Assembly: GCF_018224885.1 (NCBI RefSeq)
Contig: NZ_JAGTXB010000009.1
Span: forward strand, 1 to 64,000
From: Chitinophaga hostae
GTDB taxonomy: Bacteria > Bacteroidota > Bacteroidia > Chitinophagales > Chitinophagaceae
Direction: 5' to 3'
Length of the DNA stretch: 64,000 nt
The translations under genes and the position numbers were made by a program. This document shows positions 46,218-54,739 of the stretch, piece after piece (position 1 is the stretch's first letter; every line of letters begins with the position of its first letter). The notes beneath the pieces were generated by a model. The model was given only the letters and a program-made list of their open reading frames with translations, was not told the origin of the DNA and searched no databases.

Positions 46218-46299
46218 AAAGTACGGATGAATCACCGAGTGTAAATGATATCATCTCACAAAAACATCATTATTACTGGTTATCATTCGTACTTTCTTT
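46218..46299 (+). terminator. Imperfect hairpin after the GNAT gene
   Basis: AAAGTACGGATGA (46218) pairs with TCATTCGTACTTT (46295) at 12 of 13 positions, followed by a T-rich stretch. Confidence 0.5.
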
Positions 46300-46307
46300 A
46301 TCCGGGA

Positions 46308-46340
46308 AGGGCTTAATGTAACATTGTCACATTAAGCCCT
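46308..46340. repeat. 12-bp inverted repeat near the poly-Q gene end
   Basis: AGGGCTTAATGT / ACATTAAGCCCT with a 9-nt loop, 10 bp from the stop of the poly-Q lipoprotein gene; without a strong T run on the minus strand. Confidence 0.4.
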
Positions 46341-46350
46341 GATTATTTTA

Positions 46351-47928
46351 TCATCCTCCTCTTTGTACCCTTCCGGATCCTCCCTGCTGTTGTTCCTGCT
46401 GACGTTGTGGTTGTTCCTGTCTCTGTTGCTGCTGTTGTTGTTGTTGTACTCTTTGTATACGTTGCTGTTCCTGTTGTTGTTGTCTCTGCTGTTGTTCCTG
46501 CTGTCTTTGTTGTTGTTGCTGCTGCTGCTGTTGTACACGCTGCTGTTCCTGTTGTTGTTGTCTCTGCTGTTGTTCCTGTTGCCTTTGTTGTTGCTGCTGC
46601 TGTTGCTGTTGTACCCGTTGTACCCGCTGTTGCTCCTGTTGTTGTTGCTGTCTCTGCTGTTGTTCCTGTTGTCTTTGTTGTTGCTGCTGCCTTTGCTGTT
46701 GTTCCTGTTGTACTCTTTGTATACGCTGTTGTTCTTGTTGCTGCTGCTGGACACGTTGTTGTTGCTGTATCTGCTGCTGTTGTTGCTGTTGAATACGTTG
46801 CTGCTGTTGTATCTGTTGCTGTTGTTCCGCTGCTGTTCTGTCGTTCGTAACTCTGTTAGGCCTGTTGTAGCTGCCATTGTTATTGGCAGGGTTGTTTCCG
46901 TTATTTACCGGCTGTGTGCTACCACGATTCGGATTGATTCTGCCGGCTCCATTGTTGTTGCCCGGGAAATTCCCATTGTTATCAGGTTGAACTGTATTGC
47001 CTGGTCTAACCCGTCCTCCGTTGTTATTAGGTGGCGTGTTGCCATTGTTGTTACCGGTATTGCCACCGGGTGTTATACGATTAGGACGATTATTGTCTAC
47101 CGGTTGTACCACTCTGTTACGATCTGCTTCACGACCTCTTGCTATAGCGGCAGCATCCGGGCGATACATCTGAACACGGTTTGCTTCCACTCTTCCGGTA
47201 CCTGGTCTGCTCATGTTATCCACTCTTACCGGCCTTACTGTTTCTCCTGAATAACGTTGCACGTCACGGGCATCAGGGCCTGTGTATACCCTGCGACCAC
47301 GATAGTTATTACTGTTGTTGATAATCGTGGTATTGTTAATGATGGTAACATTCCTGCTGTTATTCACGTAGTAATTGTTGATATGCGGACTGTTAATGTA
47401 CTGTCTTGGTACAAAAGCCCAATAGGAAGAAGGTGCATTATATGAATACTGAGGTCCCATTGGCGCCCATCCATAATAGTCACCGCCGGTTCTCCAGCTT
47501 ACCCATGCCGGTCCCCAGTCATTACCGGGTACCCACATCCAGCCCTGGAAATCGTCGTATAACCAACGGCCATAGTGGAAGGCAGCCCAACCCCATGAAT
47601 AATCCGACATCCAGGTCCATCCGTAGTCGGTATAAACCCAGTGACCGTTTGTATAGTATGGTCTGAAGTCGCGACCTGCATTTGGAATCCAAACCTGGTC
47701 ATATCCCGGATAGCTTACCCAGCGGCCGTAAGGACTCAGCTCATCGTAAAATGAAATAGAGCCGCTCACCTGTACCTGCGGGCCGGAGCCATATGATGAT
47801 CCGTATTGATCGTCATACTGACCTCCATATTGGTCATTGTAGGCAGGCGCATAAGTAGATGCACAGCTGCCAAGAAAGAATGATATAAATAACAGTGATA
47901 ATCCTGCGTGTTTCATTAGTGTGTTCAT
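46351..47928 (-). CDS. DUF6600-type lipoprotein with long glutamine-rich tail
   Basis: 525 aa. Lipobox FLGSC in the N-terminal 25 residues. A tryptophan/tyrosine-rich repeat region follows at about 60-170 (DELSPYGRWVSYPGYDQVW; YGWTWMSDYSWGWAAFHYGR), characteristic of DUF6600/YXWGXW proteins. Then an Asn/Gly/Pro-rich linker, and a final stretch of about 165 residues that is almost only Gln with Arg, Glu and Val. It is anchored to a membrane and presumably surface or periplasmic. The function is unknown. The tail DNA is a CAG/CAA repeat, so length variation is likely. Confidence 0.85.
   Translation of the reverse strand: MNTLMKHAGLSLLFISFFLGSCASTYAPAYNDQYGGQYDDQYGSSYGSGPQVQVSGSISFYDELSPYGRWVSYPGYDQVWIPNAGRDFRPYYTNGHWVYTDYGWTWMSDYSWGWAAFHYGRWLYDDFQGWMWVPGNDWGPAWVSWRTGGDYYGWAPMGPQYSYNAPSSYWAFVPRQYINSPHINNYYVNNSRNVTIINNTTIINNSNNYRGRRVYTGPDARDVQRYSGETVRPVRVDNMSRPGTGRVEANRVQMYRPDAAAIARGREADRNRVVQPVDNNRPNRITPGGNTGNNNGNTPPNNNGGRVRPGNTVQPDNNGNFPGNNNGAGRINPNRGSTQPVNNGNNPANNNGSYNRPNRVTNDRTAAEQQQQIQQQQRIQQQQQQQIQQQQRVQQQQQEQQRIQRVQQEQQQRQQQQQRQQEQQQRQQQQQEQQRVQRVQQQQQQQQQRQQEQQQRQQQQEQQRVQQQQQQQQQRQQEQQQRQQQQEQQRIQRVQQQQQQQQRQEQPQRQQEQQQGGSGRVQRGG
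46381..46850 (-). repeat. CAG/CAA low-complexity tract (poly-Gln coding)
   Basis: About 470 bp of near-continuous CAA/CAG codons interrupted by CGT, GAA and GTA. On the opposite strand it gives spurious long Leu- or Val-rich frames. Confidence 0.85.
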
Positions 47929-48256
47929 AACTCCTGTTTTTTAGTCCTGATAGGTATTAGTATGTAGACCCTGGAGATGTAAATGGTATTGTTGTGCGTA
48001 AAAATTATTTTATGTCACAAGCATTTTTTAATGGTGTTTTGAATGTATAGAAGGCGGAATCATTTTGAATTGTTAAAGGATTGTGTTAAAATTTTTATAA
48101 CGCTATGGCTGCAGTTCAGGCGCTACAAACACTATAAGGCAAATAGTGTTCCAATTTGATATCGGCTGTAATAGCTTGTTGTACAGGGTTTAACAAAGCA
48201 GTTGCGCAAATAATAAAACATTCCTGTAATATTGCAGCAGTTGATTAATTTAAAAA
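47929..48256. other. Intergenic region with one hairpin
   Basis: 328 bp between the divergent poly-Q and pnuC genes. It contains AACACTAT-AAGGCAA-ATAGTGTT at 48128-48150 but no TPP or other riboswitch I recognise. Confidence 0.45.
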
Positions 48257-48907
48257 ATGACCTCATTCTTCAGCATTCATCACACCTTCTTTACCGCGAT
48301 GGGATATTCCGTCAGTTATGTGGAGTTTATTGGCACCGTAACTGGCCTCATCTGTATCTGGCTGGCCGCGCGGGATCATATTTTTACCTGGCCTGTAGGG
48401 TTGATAAATGTGAGTTGTTTCTTTATTCTTTTCTGGCAACTGCAGTTGTATGCAGATATGTTTCTTCAGATATACTTCTTTGCAACAGGGGTATATGGCT
48501 GGATTTTCTGGTTTAGAAAGCAGCCCGAAAATGAACCGGTATATGCGCTTGAAAACCGTCAGCGATGGCTGCTCGGAGGGGCTGCAACGGTGCTTACGGC
48601 TATCACCGGTTTTATCATCAGCCGTTTACATACCTGGTGGCCGGGTGTATTTGAGCATCCTGCGGCGTATCCGTATACCGATTCACTGGTTGCGGTACTG
48701 AGCGTTATTGCCAATATCCTGCTGGCAAAAAGGATCTGGGAGAACTGGTTGCTGTGGGTGATTGTAGATGTGGTGGCCACCGCTATTTACTTCCAGAAAG
48801 GCGTGAAGTTCCTGGGAATAGAGTATTTTATTTTATTGATCATTGCAGCGATGGGGCTGGTTAAATGGGTGAAATCATACCAGCAGCAATCTCTTACCGC
48901 TAAATGA
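48257..48907 (+). CDS. pnuC: PnuC-type vitamin/nucleoside transporter
   Basis: 216 aa with about seven transmembrane helices and the PnuC-family features: VEFIGTVTGLICIWLAARD near the start, LQIYFFATGVYGWIFWFRKQ (the W-rich substrate region), and VIVDVVATAIYFQKGVKFLG near the end. Nicotinamide riboside is the default substrate; thiamine-type (PnuT) members look similar, and no thiamine riboswitch or thiamine gene is next to it. A facilitator in the inner membrane. Confidence 0.88.
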   Translation: MTSFFSIHHTFFTAMGYSVSYVEFIGTVTGLICIWLAARDHIFTWPVGLINVSCFFILFWQLQLYADMFLQIYFFATGVYGWIFWFRKQPENEPVYALENRQRWLLGGAATVLTAITGFIISRLHTWWPGVFEHPAAYPYTDSLVAVLSVIANILLAKRIWENWLLWVIVDVVATAIYFQKGVKFLGIEYFILLIIAAMGLVKWVKSYQQQSLTAK

Positions 48908-48946
48908 CCCCGCTTTTAACACTAAATAACATAACACCATTAACCT

Positions 48947-49816
48947 ATGCTTACTGTAAAGCAAAAATTCCGTCGTATAGCCCTTGCGTTTATAGCCCTT
49001 TTCCTGGTGATGTATTTTTTCAGGATCCTTTATGGATATACCTATAAGGGAGTTCAGGGAGAAGAAACAGGCGGCAGCGATTTTTTATCCGGCATCGTAA
49101 AACAAAGGAAGAATTATGCGTCTGAAAAAGTAAAATCCTATACGCCGTCAGATGCAGGCGTACCCGGTATTTCCGGAAATCAGAAGTATGAAAAAGTTGC
49201 CAATGTACGATCAAAATCATCTCATTTTGCAGATGATGAAAAGCTGTTGCAGGGTACTGTTAAGCGGTTTGATGCGATTGTGCAATATCAGCAGGAGTCG
49301 GGGAATAAAGGCAACCGCGAAATACAATTGCTGATAGGAGTAATGCCGGAGAAGTTTGATTCTTTTTACCATGCTGCGCAGGAGATTGGGGTGATTAAGT
49401 CTACCTCTATCACCAAAACGGATATGACCAATGAGTACCGCAAACTCAATGCGAAGAAAGTGTCGTTGGAAAAGTCGCTGGCGTCGCTGAATGAGCTTAA
49501 AACAAAGGAGGGGAAAATTGAAGATTTTATCAGTTTGCACAGCCGGATTTACGAGGTGGAAACGGAGCTGCAGGGCCTGGGGGTGGAGCTCGGCAACTTT
49601 GATTCGGAGAATGAATTTTGTACGGTACAGTTCTCCATGTATGAAGGAGCTGCGGAAAGATCAATTGGAATGGTTACCCGGTTAAAAGTGGCGCTGGAGT
49701 GGACGATTAAGTACTATGCGGTACTGGCAGGCAGTATTTTCCTGGCAGCTGCGGCCGCCTGGATATTATTGAAAGTATTATTGCTGGTGAATGCGTTGAT
49801 CGCTAAAAGAGAATAA
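48947..49816 (+). CDS. DUF4349 membrane protein
   Basis: 289 aa. N-terminal hydrophobic anchor (IALAFIALFLVMYFF), an extracytoplasmic DUF4349-type domain with a long coiled coil (about 160-225: YRKLNAKKVSLEKSLASLNE; IYEVETELQGLGVEL), and a C-terminal transmembrane helix (LAGSIFLAAAAAWILLKVLL). The function is unknown. 39 bp downstream of pnuC on the same strand. Confidence 0.85.
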   Translation: MLTVKQKFRRIALAFIALFLVMYFFRILYGYTYKGVQGEETGGSDFLSGIVKQRKNYASEKVKSYTPSDAGVPGISGNQKYEKVANVRSKSSHFADDEKLLQGTVKRFDAIVQYQQESGNKGNREIQLLIGVMPEKFDSFYHAAQEIGVIKSTSITKTDMTNEYRKLNAKKVSLEKSLASLNELKTKEGKIEDFISLHSRIYEVETELQGLGVELGNFDSENEFCTVQFSMYEGAAERSIGMVTRLKVALEWTIKYYAVLAGSIFLAAAAAWILLKVLLLVNALIAKRE

Positions 49817-49842
49817 AAAATGCCGGAGCTATTGCTCCGGCA
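49815..49842 (-). terminator. Terminator between convergent genes
   Basis: TGCCGGAGC-TATT-GCTCCGGCA; on the minus strand it is followed by T6, so it mainly serves the metallophosphatase gene. Confidence 0.75.
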
Positions 49843-49850
49843 TCCGGTAC

Positions 49851-51077
49851 TTACACCGTGTATTCACCCACTTTAGAGCCATCGTCTTTCAGCATGGTTA
49901 ATACGAGTCGCTGCTGATCGGCTTTTATCTTTATCAGGGTGCGGAAGCCATCTTTAGGGCCGCCACCAATGATCAGCGGGAATTCGTGCTGTCCTTTTGA
50001 TGGTGCGTATACGCCATACTGATGGGTGTGTCCGCATATGAGGATATCTATTTTGTGTTTGTTGAATAGCCCGCCAAACATTTCACGGCAGTGCTTTACG
50101 CCGTGCCACTCGCCGGAATGGTAGTGGGGAATGTGCATCATCACTACTTTGTGTTTAGCTTTTTTAAAGGCCGGATTTTGCAGTTGTTGTTCCAGCCACC
50201 TGGCCTGTTGTTCGCGATAGGCGTCAAAGTCAACGATGCCGGCATATACGGGGTGTTCATCTTCTTTATCTTCTCCTGTATCCAGTACAATGGCCGACAC
50301 AGGACCAATGGTAAAGGTGAAGTAGTTGTTATGTCCCGGGTTATCAAAGTATTGATGCCATTCCCTGGCATATTTACCGCGGGTTTCGTGGTTACCGCGC
50401 ACGTACATAAAAGGCGTTTGTGTGGAAAAGGTATCACCACAGGGTGTCAGCATATGATCAATGATCTGTTGTTCATCGGCCTGGTAGTCGAATACATCTC
50501 CGTTAAAGAAAACAAAATCATAGGGATCCTGTTTGTTCAGTCCCACGAGATGTGGGATAGAGGCGGGGCGGTCGTGAATATCGTTGATGATCAGCCAGGA
50601 TACTTCTTTTGCCTGCGGATCCGGCGCCGTAAACGTGTATGTTTCGCTGCTGATCGTTTCTCCGTAGGTGAGTTTATAAGGTTCGAACGACAGGATATCT
50701 TTTGAGTAAACTTTGTAGCTGTATTTTTTCCCGGGTTTCAGCTGATCGAGTTCAATACGGTGCAGGCGGTTGTTAGCGTCTACCAGTCCGTTGGTCACAC
50801 GGTGTGCTTTCTGGTTCAGCTCTCCGTCGGTACCGTATTCCACCCAGCTATAGCAAGGACGGGCGGTGAGCCACATCACGGAAATGGTATTGGGTCCGGG
50901 ATATTGCAGGTAGGGTTTGCAAAGGAAGGCGTGTTCTGGTGCGTTAGTTTTGCCGTTATCGGGCTGTATGCCAGCTTTGGCAATAGCGGGCACTATACCG
51001 GTGATGCCTAATAATCCTGCTTTGGAGATGTTACCGAGGAATGACCGCCGGGATTGTTCACTGTTTGTTTTCTTCAT
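49851..51077 (-). CDS. Tat-exported metallophosphatase (purple acid phosphatase-like)
   Basis: 408 aa. Tat signal SRRSFLGN plus a hydrophobic stretch (AGLLGITGIVPAIAKA). An N-terminal fibronectin-like domain (ISVMWLTARPCYSWVEYGTD) is followed by the calcineurin-type metal site: NDIHD, GDVFD, GNHE, HIPHYH and GHTH, all intact. The layout matches purple acid phosphatase-like Bacteroidota enzymes. It should act folded in the periplasm on phosphomonoesters. Monocistronic, convergent with the DUF4349 gene. Confidence 0.9.
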   Translation of the reverse strand: MKKTNSEQSRRSFLGNISKAGLLGITGIVPAIAKAGIQPDNGKTNAPEHAFLCKPYLQYPGPNTISVMWLTARPCYSWVEYGTDGELNQKAHRVTNGLVDANNRLHRIELDQLKPGKKYSYKVYSKDILSFEPYKLTYGETISSETYTFTAPDPQAKEVSWLIINDIHDRPASIPHLVGLNKQDPYDFVFFNGDVFDYQADEQQIIDHMLTPCGDTFSTQTPFMYVRGNHETRGKYAREWHQYFDNPGHNNYFTFTIGPVSAIVLDTGEDKEDEHPVYAGIVDFDAYREQQARWLEQQLQNPAFKKAKHKVVMMHIPHYHSGEWHGVKHCREMFGGLFNKHKIDILICGHTHQYGVYAPSKGQHEFPLIIGGGPKDGFRTLIKIKADQQRLVLTMLKDDGSKVGEYTV

Positions 51078-51301
51078 ATGTTAATATTATATATATCAGG
51101 ATAGTGCCTAAAAATAGTAAAGGAATTAAGAAAAGGAAGTTATTTTTATATGGATGGCAGCTTCCCTGTAATGGTTATTTATAAATATTGATTATTTATA
51201 ATTTGATAGACTCCGCTTTGCATTGCAGGGATATAAAACTTTGCTAAGGAGAAAAACGGTGAAAAATGCGGCGGGAAAAGGATTTTTTTCGTCGTTATGG
51301 T
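51078..51301. other. AT-rich spacer upstream of atpD
   Basis: No ORF or structure seen apart from the atpD promoter at its right end. Confidence 0.4.
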
Positions 51302-51332
51302 TTTGATATTCACCCATTAACTCTTACCTTTG
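51302..51332 (+). promoter_or_regulatory. Promoter of atpD-atpC
   Basis: TTTG at 51302-51305 and TACCTTTG at 51325-51332 with 19-bp spacing, the canonical Bacteroidota -33/-7 pair. The 5' leader would be about 80 nt. Confidence 0.7.
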
Positions 51333-51419
51333 CGGCAAATTTTGGAAACTGTACGCAACGAATTGCTGCCGTTTTTGGAACAGTAACATTTTAGTATTTT
51401 TATAAACCTCTTTAAAAAT

Positions 51420-52922
51420 ATGCCTAACACAGGTAAGATCAAACAAATTATCGGTCCCGTGGTGGACGTGCATTTTGATGACAAATTGCCCGAAATCTAC
51501 AGCGCATTGGAAATTACCCGCGAAAATGGTCAGAAGGTAGTATTGGAAGTACAGCAGCACCTGGGTGAAGACAGCGTACGTACAGTAGCTATGGATTCTA
51601 CAGATGGTATGGTTCGTGGTATGGCTGTAGTTGATAAGGGCGCGCCTATTAAAATGCCGATTGGCGACCAGGTTAAAGGACGTTTGTTCAATGTGGTAGG
51701 TGAGGCGATTGACGGTTTGGGTGACATCGATACTTCAAACGGTTATCCTATTCACCGTGATCCGCCTAAGTTTGAGGATCTCGCTACTGAAACAGAAGTA
51801 CTGTTTACTGGTATTAAAGTAATTGACCTGATTGAGCCATACGCAAAGGGTGGTAAAATTGGTTTGTTTGGTGGTGCCGGTGTGGGTAAAACGGTATTGA
51901 TTCAGGAATTGATCAATAACATTGCGAAAGGTTACGAAGGGTTGTCTGTATTTGCTGGTGTAGGTGAGCGTACCCGTGAAGGGAACGATCTGATGCGTGA
52001 AATGATCGAGGCAAACATCGTAAAATACGGTGATAAATTTAAAGAATCAATGGAGCACGGTGACTGGAATGTTACCGCTGTAGATAAAGAATTGCTGAAA
52101 CAATCACAGGCTACGTTTGTGTTTGGTCAGATGAACGAGCCTCCTGGCGCCCGTGCCCGTGTGGCATTGTCCGGTTTAACACTGGCAGAATATTTCCGTG
52201 ATGGAGATGGCTCTGCAGGCAGCGGCCGTGATATCCTGTTCTTCGTAGATAACATCTTCCGTTTCACCCAGGCAGGTTCTGAAGTATCCGCACTGTTAGG
52301 TCGTATGCCTTCTGCGGTGGGTTACCAGCCAACACTGGCTACTGAAATGGGTCTGATGCAGGAACGTATCACTTCTACTAAAAATGGTTCCATCACTTCC
52401 GTACAGGCGGTTTACGTACCTGCGGATGACTTGACGGATCCGGCTCCTGCAACTACCTTCTCCCACCTGGATGCTACCACCGTATTGGATCGTAAAATTT
52501 CCGATCTTGGTATCTACCCGGCTGTGAGCCCGCTGGACTCTACTTCACGTATCCTGACACCGGCTGTAGTGGGTGAAGCTCACTATAACTGTGCACAGCG
52601 CGTGAAAATGATCCTGCAACGCTATAAGGAACTGCAGGATATCATCGCTATCCTCGGTCTGGATGAACTGAGCGACGAAGATAAACTCACTGTATCCCGT
52701 GCACGTCGTGTACAACGTTTCCTGTCACAGCCTTTCCACGTGGCAGAACAGTTTACCGGTCTGAAAGGTGTACTCGTACCAATCGAAGAAACTATCCGTG
52801 GCTTTAACATGATCATGGACGGCGAAGTAGATGAGTATCCTGAAGCAGCTTTCAACCTTGTAGGTAACATCGAAGCAGCTATTGAAAAAGGTAAAAAATT
52901 ACTGGAAGCAGCGAATAACTAA
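51420..52922 (+). CDS. atpD: F0F1 ATP synthase beta subunit
   Basis: 500 aa. Walker A GGAGVGKTV near residue 157, Walker B ILFFVDNIFRF, the catalytic Glu in GVGERTREGND, and the DELSDEDK motif. Catalytic subunit of F1. Followed by epsilon, apart from the other subunit genes, as is typical for Bacteroidota. A 10-bp hairpin sits between it and atpC. Confidence 0.97.
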   Translation: MPNTGKIKQIIGPVVDVHFDDKLPEIYSALEITRENGQKVVLEVQQHLGEDSVRTVAMDSTDGMVRGMAVVDKGAPIKMPIGDQVKGRLFNVVGEAIDGLGDIDTSNGYPIHRDPPKFEDLATETEVLFTGIKVIDLIEPYAKGGKIGLFGGAGVGKTVLIQELINNIAKGYEGLSVFAGVGERTREGNDLMREMIEANIVKYGDKFKESMEHGDWNVTAVDKELLKQSQATFVFGQMNEPPGARARVALSGLTLAEYFRDGDGSAGSGRDILFFVDNIFRFTQAGSEVSALLGRMPSAVGYQPTLATEMGLMQERITSTKNGSITSVQAVYVPADDLTDPAPATTFSHLDATTVLDRKISDLGIYPAVSPLDSTSRILTPAVVGEAHYNCAQRVKMILQRYKELQDIIAILGLDELSDEDKLTVSRARRVQRFLSQPFHVAEQFTGLKGVLVPIEETIRGFNMIMDGEVDEYPEAAFNLVGNIEAAIEKGKKLLEAANN

Positions 52923-52929
52923 TTAAGTC

Positions 52930-52956
52930 AATGATCCCGGTTTTGCCGGGATCATT
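52930..52956 (+). promoter_or_regulatory. Hairpin between atpD and atpC
   Basis: ATGATCCCGG-TTTTG-CCGGGATCAT, a perfect 10-bp stem without a T run. It may partially stop transcription or stabilise the atpD message, lowering epsilon against beta. Confidence 0.5.
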
Positions 52957-52981
52957 ACCCTTCACCATTTACGATCATAAC

Positions 52982-53239
52982 ATGCTATTAGAAGTATTAA
53001 CACCAGAAAGAAAATTATATGCCGGAGAAGTGTACGGAGTACAACTGCCGGGCATTGACGGTTCTTTTGAGATACTGGATAAACATGCGCCATTAATTGC
53101 AGCCCTCGGAAATGGTAAAATGAAAGTACTGACAGATAAAACGCATGCTGAGTTTTTTACTATCAGCGGCGGATTTGTGGAAGTATTGCGCAATAAGGCT
53201 ACCGTACTCGTAGAAGGCGCTGTAGCAGTGGGAAAATAA
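52982..53239 (+). CDS. atpC: F0F1 ATP synthase epsilon subunit
   Basis: 85 aa from ATG 52982 (MLLEVLTPERKLYAGEVYGV); a longer frame from 52931 starts within the hairpin and is not credible. It covers the N-terminal beta-sandwich (LPGIDGSFEILDKHAPLIAA; LVEGAVAVGK) but lacks the C-terminal helical hairpin, as usual for short Bacteroidota epsilon. It is the central-stalk subunit. Its operon ends at the terminator at 53267. Confidence 0.93.
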   Translation: MLLEVLTPERKLYAGEVYGVQLPGIDGSFEILDKHAPLIAALGNGKMKVLTDKTHAEFFTISGGFVEVLRNKATVLVEGAVAVGK

Positions 53240-53266
53240 GCATACCAGCAAGAAATTATAATAACC

Positions 53267-53298
53267 AGGCCGGGTAAGATTACCCGGCCTTCGTTTTT
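53267..53298 (+). terminator. Terminator of atpD-atpC
   Basis: AGGCCGGGTAA-GA-TTACCCGGCCT followed by TCGTTTTT. Confidence 0.85.
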
Positions 53299-53743
53299 GT
53301 CCTAACTATTCCAATCTTAGATGGCCCGGCTGGGAACAGGATTGCTCACCGGGATTTCCTCTCTATTCATTACATACAATACGTTACCTGCACGGCTATA
53401 CGAGATACCCGCAGTCACATACTGTACATTCATAAACAACCCTTATCAAGGGTTGTGTATATTACCTAATGAATATGCCTTTGATGATAAATTATTTGGT
53501 ATTCAGGTACAACTCTGGTTTCGTTCTATGGAAGGAGCAAAATATTTTTCATAGGTTTTGCCTTCATAGGTGTATTCTTATCGGTTATTTTACTTACCTG
53601 AAAACGGGTTATGTAACTGGTTTATTTTAGCAATTACTTTAGCAAGATATTTAATTTGTTTTAAATAAACAGCATTCATCCTGTTCATTTTTCACATTAA
53701 AAAACGGGCTCCACCGATGTCCCTCTTTTTCAGAATATTACCA
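53299..53743. other. Intergenic region, no supported gene
   Basis: About 445 bp, AT-rich towards the right. A 77-codon plus-strand frame (53321-53554) has no recognisable features and I do not call it. Confidence 0.4.
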
Positions 53744-54301
53744 TTAATTTAGGGAAGGATCTATTGGGTAATTTGCCATCATGGCAAAGGTGCTGCCAAG
53801 GTTTTTCAGCGATTGCTGCCAGATTTGCTGTTCTTTGGGATCAAATACCAGCTTTGCATCTGTTTGAGAGAGTATCCAGGATTTATCCTTTACCTCTTCC
53901 TCCAGCTGCCCCTCTGTCCACCCCGAATAACCAATGAAGAACTTAACCTTATCCGGTTCCAGCAAGCCGCTGTTCAGCGCGTCTACCACATGCTCAAATT
54001 TACCGCCCCAGTAAAGACCGGGTAATATTTCCAGTCCGCCCGGAATCAGCTCCGGCTGTCGGTGGATAAAATGCACCGTGTCCATTTGCACGGGCCCTCC
54101 ATAGTATACGGGTATGTTGCCAATCAGCACTTCAGGGACCAGGTCGCTGAGCGATTGATCGAATAACTTGTTGATTACAAAACCAAAACTGCCTTTTTCC
54201 TGGTATTCACAAAGAAGTACTACCGTGCGCGCAAAATTTGGATCTTTCAAAAATGGATCAGCTATCAGCAAAATGCCGGGTGACAATGTTACCATAGACA
54301 T
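53744..54301 (-). CDS. yqgE: YqgE/AlgH-family protein
   Basis: 185 aa of the YqgE (UPF0301/AlgH) family: SPGILLIADPFLKDPNFART at the start, GSFGFVINK, VYYGGPVQ and FIGYSGWTEGQLEEE. Function unknown. The promoter, a possible short leader ORF and a terminator lie upstream at 54539-54385, so expression may be controlled by read-through. Confidence 0.92.
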   Translation of the reverse strand: MSMVTLSPGILLIADPFLKDPNFARTVVLLCEYQEKGSFGFVINKLFDQSLSDLVPEVLIGNIPVYYGGPVQMDTVHFIHRQPELIPGGLEILPGLYWGGKFEHVVDALNSGLLEPDKVKFFIGYSGWTEGQLEEEVKDKSWILSQTDAKLVFDPKEQQIWQQSLKNLGSTFAMMANYPIDPSLN

Positions 54302-54384
54302 ACAATTTTATAGCCTGTTCAAATTTAACTAAATGATTGAATAGTAAAGGAAAAAAAGAAAGAGAACCGGGAGATAGGAAAAAT

Positions 54385-54411
54385 AAAAAAAGGAGGCTAG
54401 AAAACCTCCTT
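54385..54411 (-). terminator. Terminator/attenuator upstream of yqgE
   Basis: On the minus strand AAGGAGG-TTTTCTAG-CCTCCTT followed by T6. It lies 84 bp before the yqgE start and directly after the stop codon of the candidate leader ORF. Confidence 0.6.
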
Positions 54412-54457
54412 ACCATTTTATCAACCAAAATCTAAATCGCTTATGGAACGAATCCAC
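54410..54457 (-). CDS. Candidate 15-codon leader peptide
   Basis: GTG 54457 followed by DSFHKRFRFWLIKW and TAA (54412-54410); the stop overlaps the first bases of the terminator stem. The peptide is rich in aromatic and basic residues. The frame is open further upstream without an ATG, so the start is uncertain. It could also be non-coding. Confidence 0.3.
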   Translation of the reverse strand: MDSFHKRFRFWLIKW

Positions 54458-54531
54458 ATCGATGTATGTAGAAAGTTTAATTACTTTGTTATGATCTTGA
54501 ACTAATCAAATTTAGTACCAAGATTCTGAAG

Positions 54532-54539
54532 CAAAGGTA
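54532..54539 (-). promoter_or_regulatory. -7 box upstream of the leader
   Basis: TACCTTTG on the minus strand; the transcript would start near 54526 and reach the terminator at about 54385 (about 140 nt). No clear -33 box. Confidence 0.4.
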
Positions 54540-54702
54540 AGGAAAGAAGCAATAATAAATTCAGCAGTGCCCAGTTAAAATTACGTTAAAGTAATGTTGT
54601 ATTGCTGTTAATACGCCTGCAGGCAATATCCAGCCTGGAATTTTGTATCATAGTTGCTATAGCAAACATCTATTTTAACATATTTTAATATTGCTATGCG
54701 CT

Positions 54703-54710
54703 TATCTTTG
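54703..54710 (+). promoter_or_regulatory. -7 box of the histidine kinase gene
   Basis: TATCTTTG, 29 bp before the ATG at 54740. Confidence 0.4.
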
Positions 54711-54739
54711 ATGGAATTTAAAAGCCTGACAAATTATAC

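Noticed and set aside
46381..46850. CRISPR-like or tandem-repeat array
   Set aside because: The repetition is triplet-based coding for Gln; there are no spacers of constant length and no cas genes in the window.
46363..47250. Long plus-strand open frame rich in Leu, antisense to the poly-Q gene, and a Val/Ala-rich frame beside it
   Set aside because: Both are shadows of the CAG/CAA repeat; the minus-strand frame has a lipoprotein signal and a known domain.
48128..48150. Possible riboswitch upstream of pnuC
   Set aside because: Only a simple 8-bp hairpin is present; the conserved TPP or NAD riboswitch elements are not visible.
52931..52981. Longer atpC start at 52931
   Set aside because: That start is within a perfect hairpin and adds 17 residues not found in epsilon subunits.
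53321..53554. 77-codon plus-strand frame after the atpC terminator
   Set aside because: No recognisable domain or signal and no promoter; lies in a gap with declining GC.
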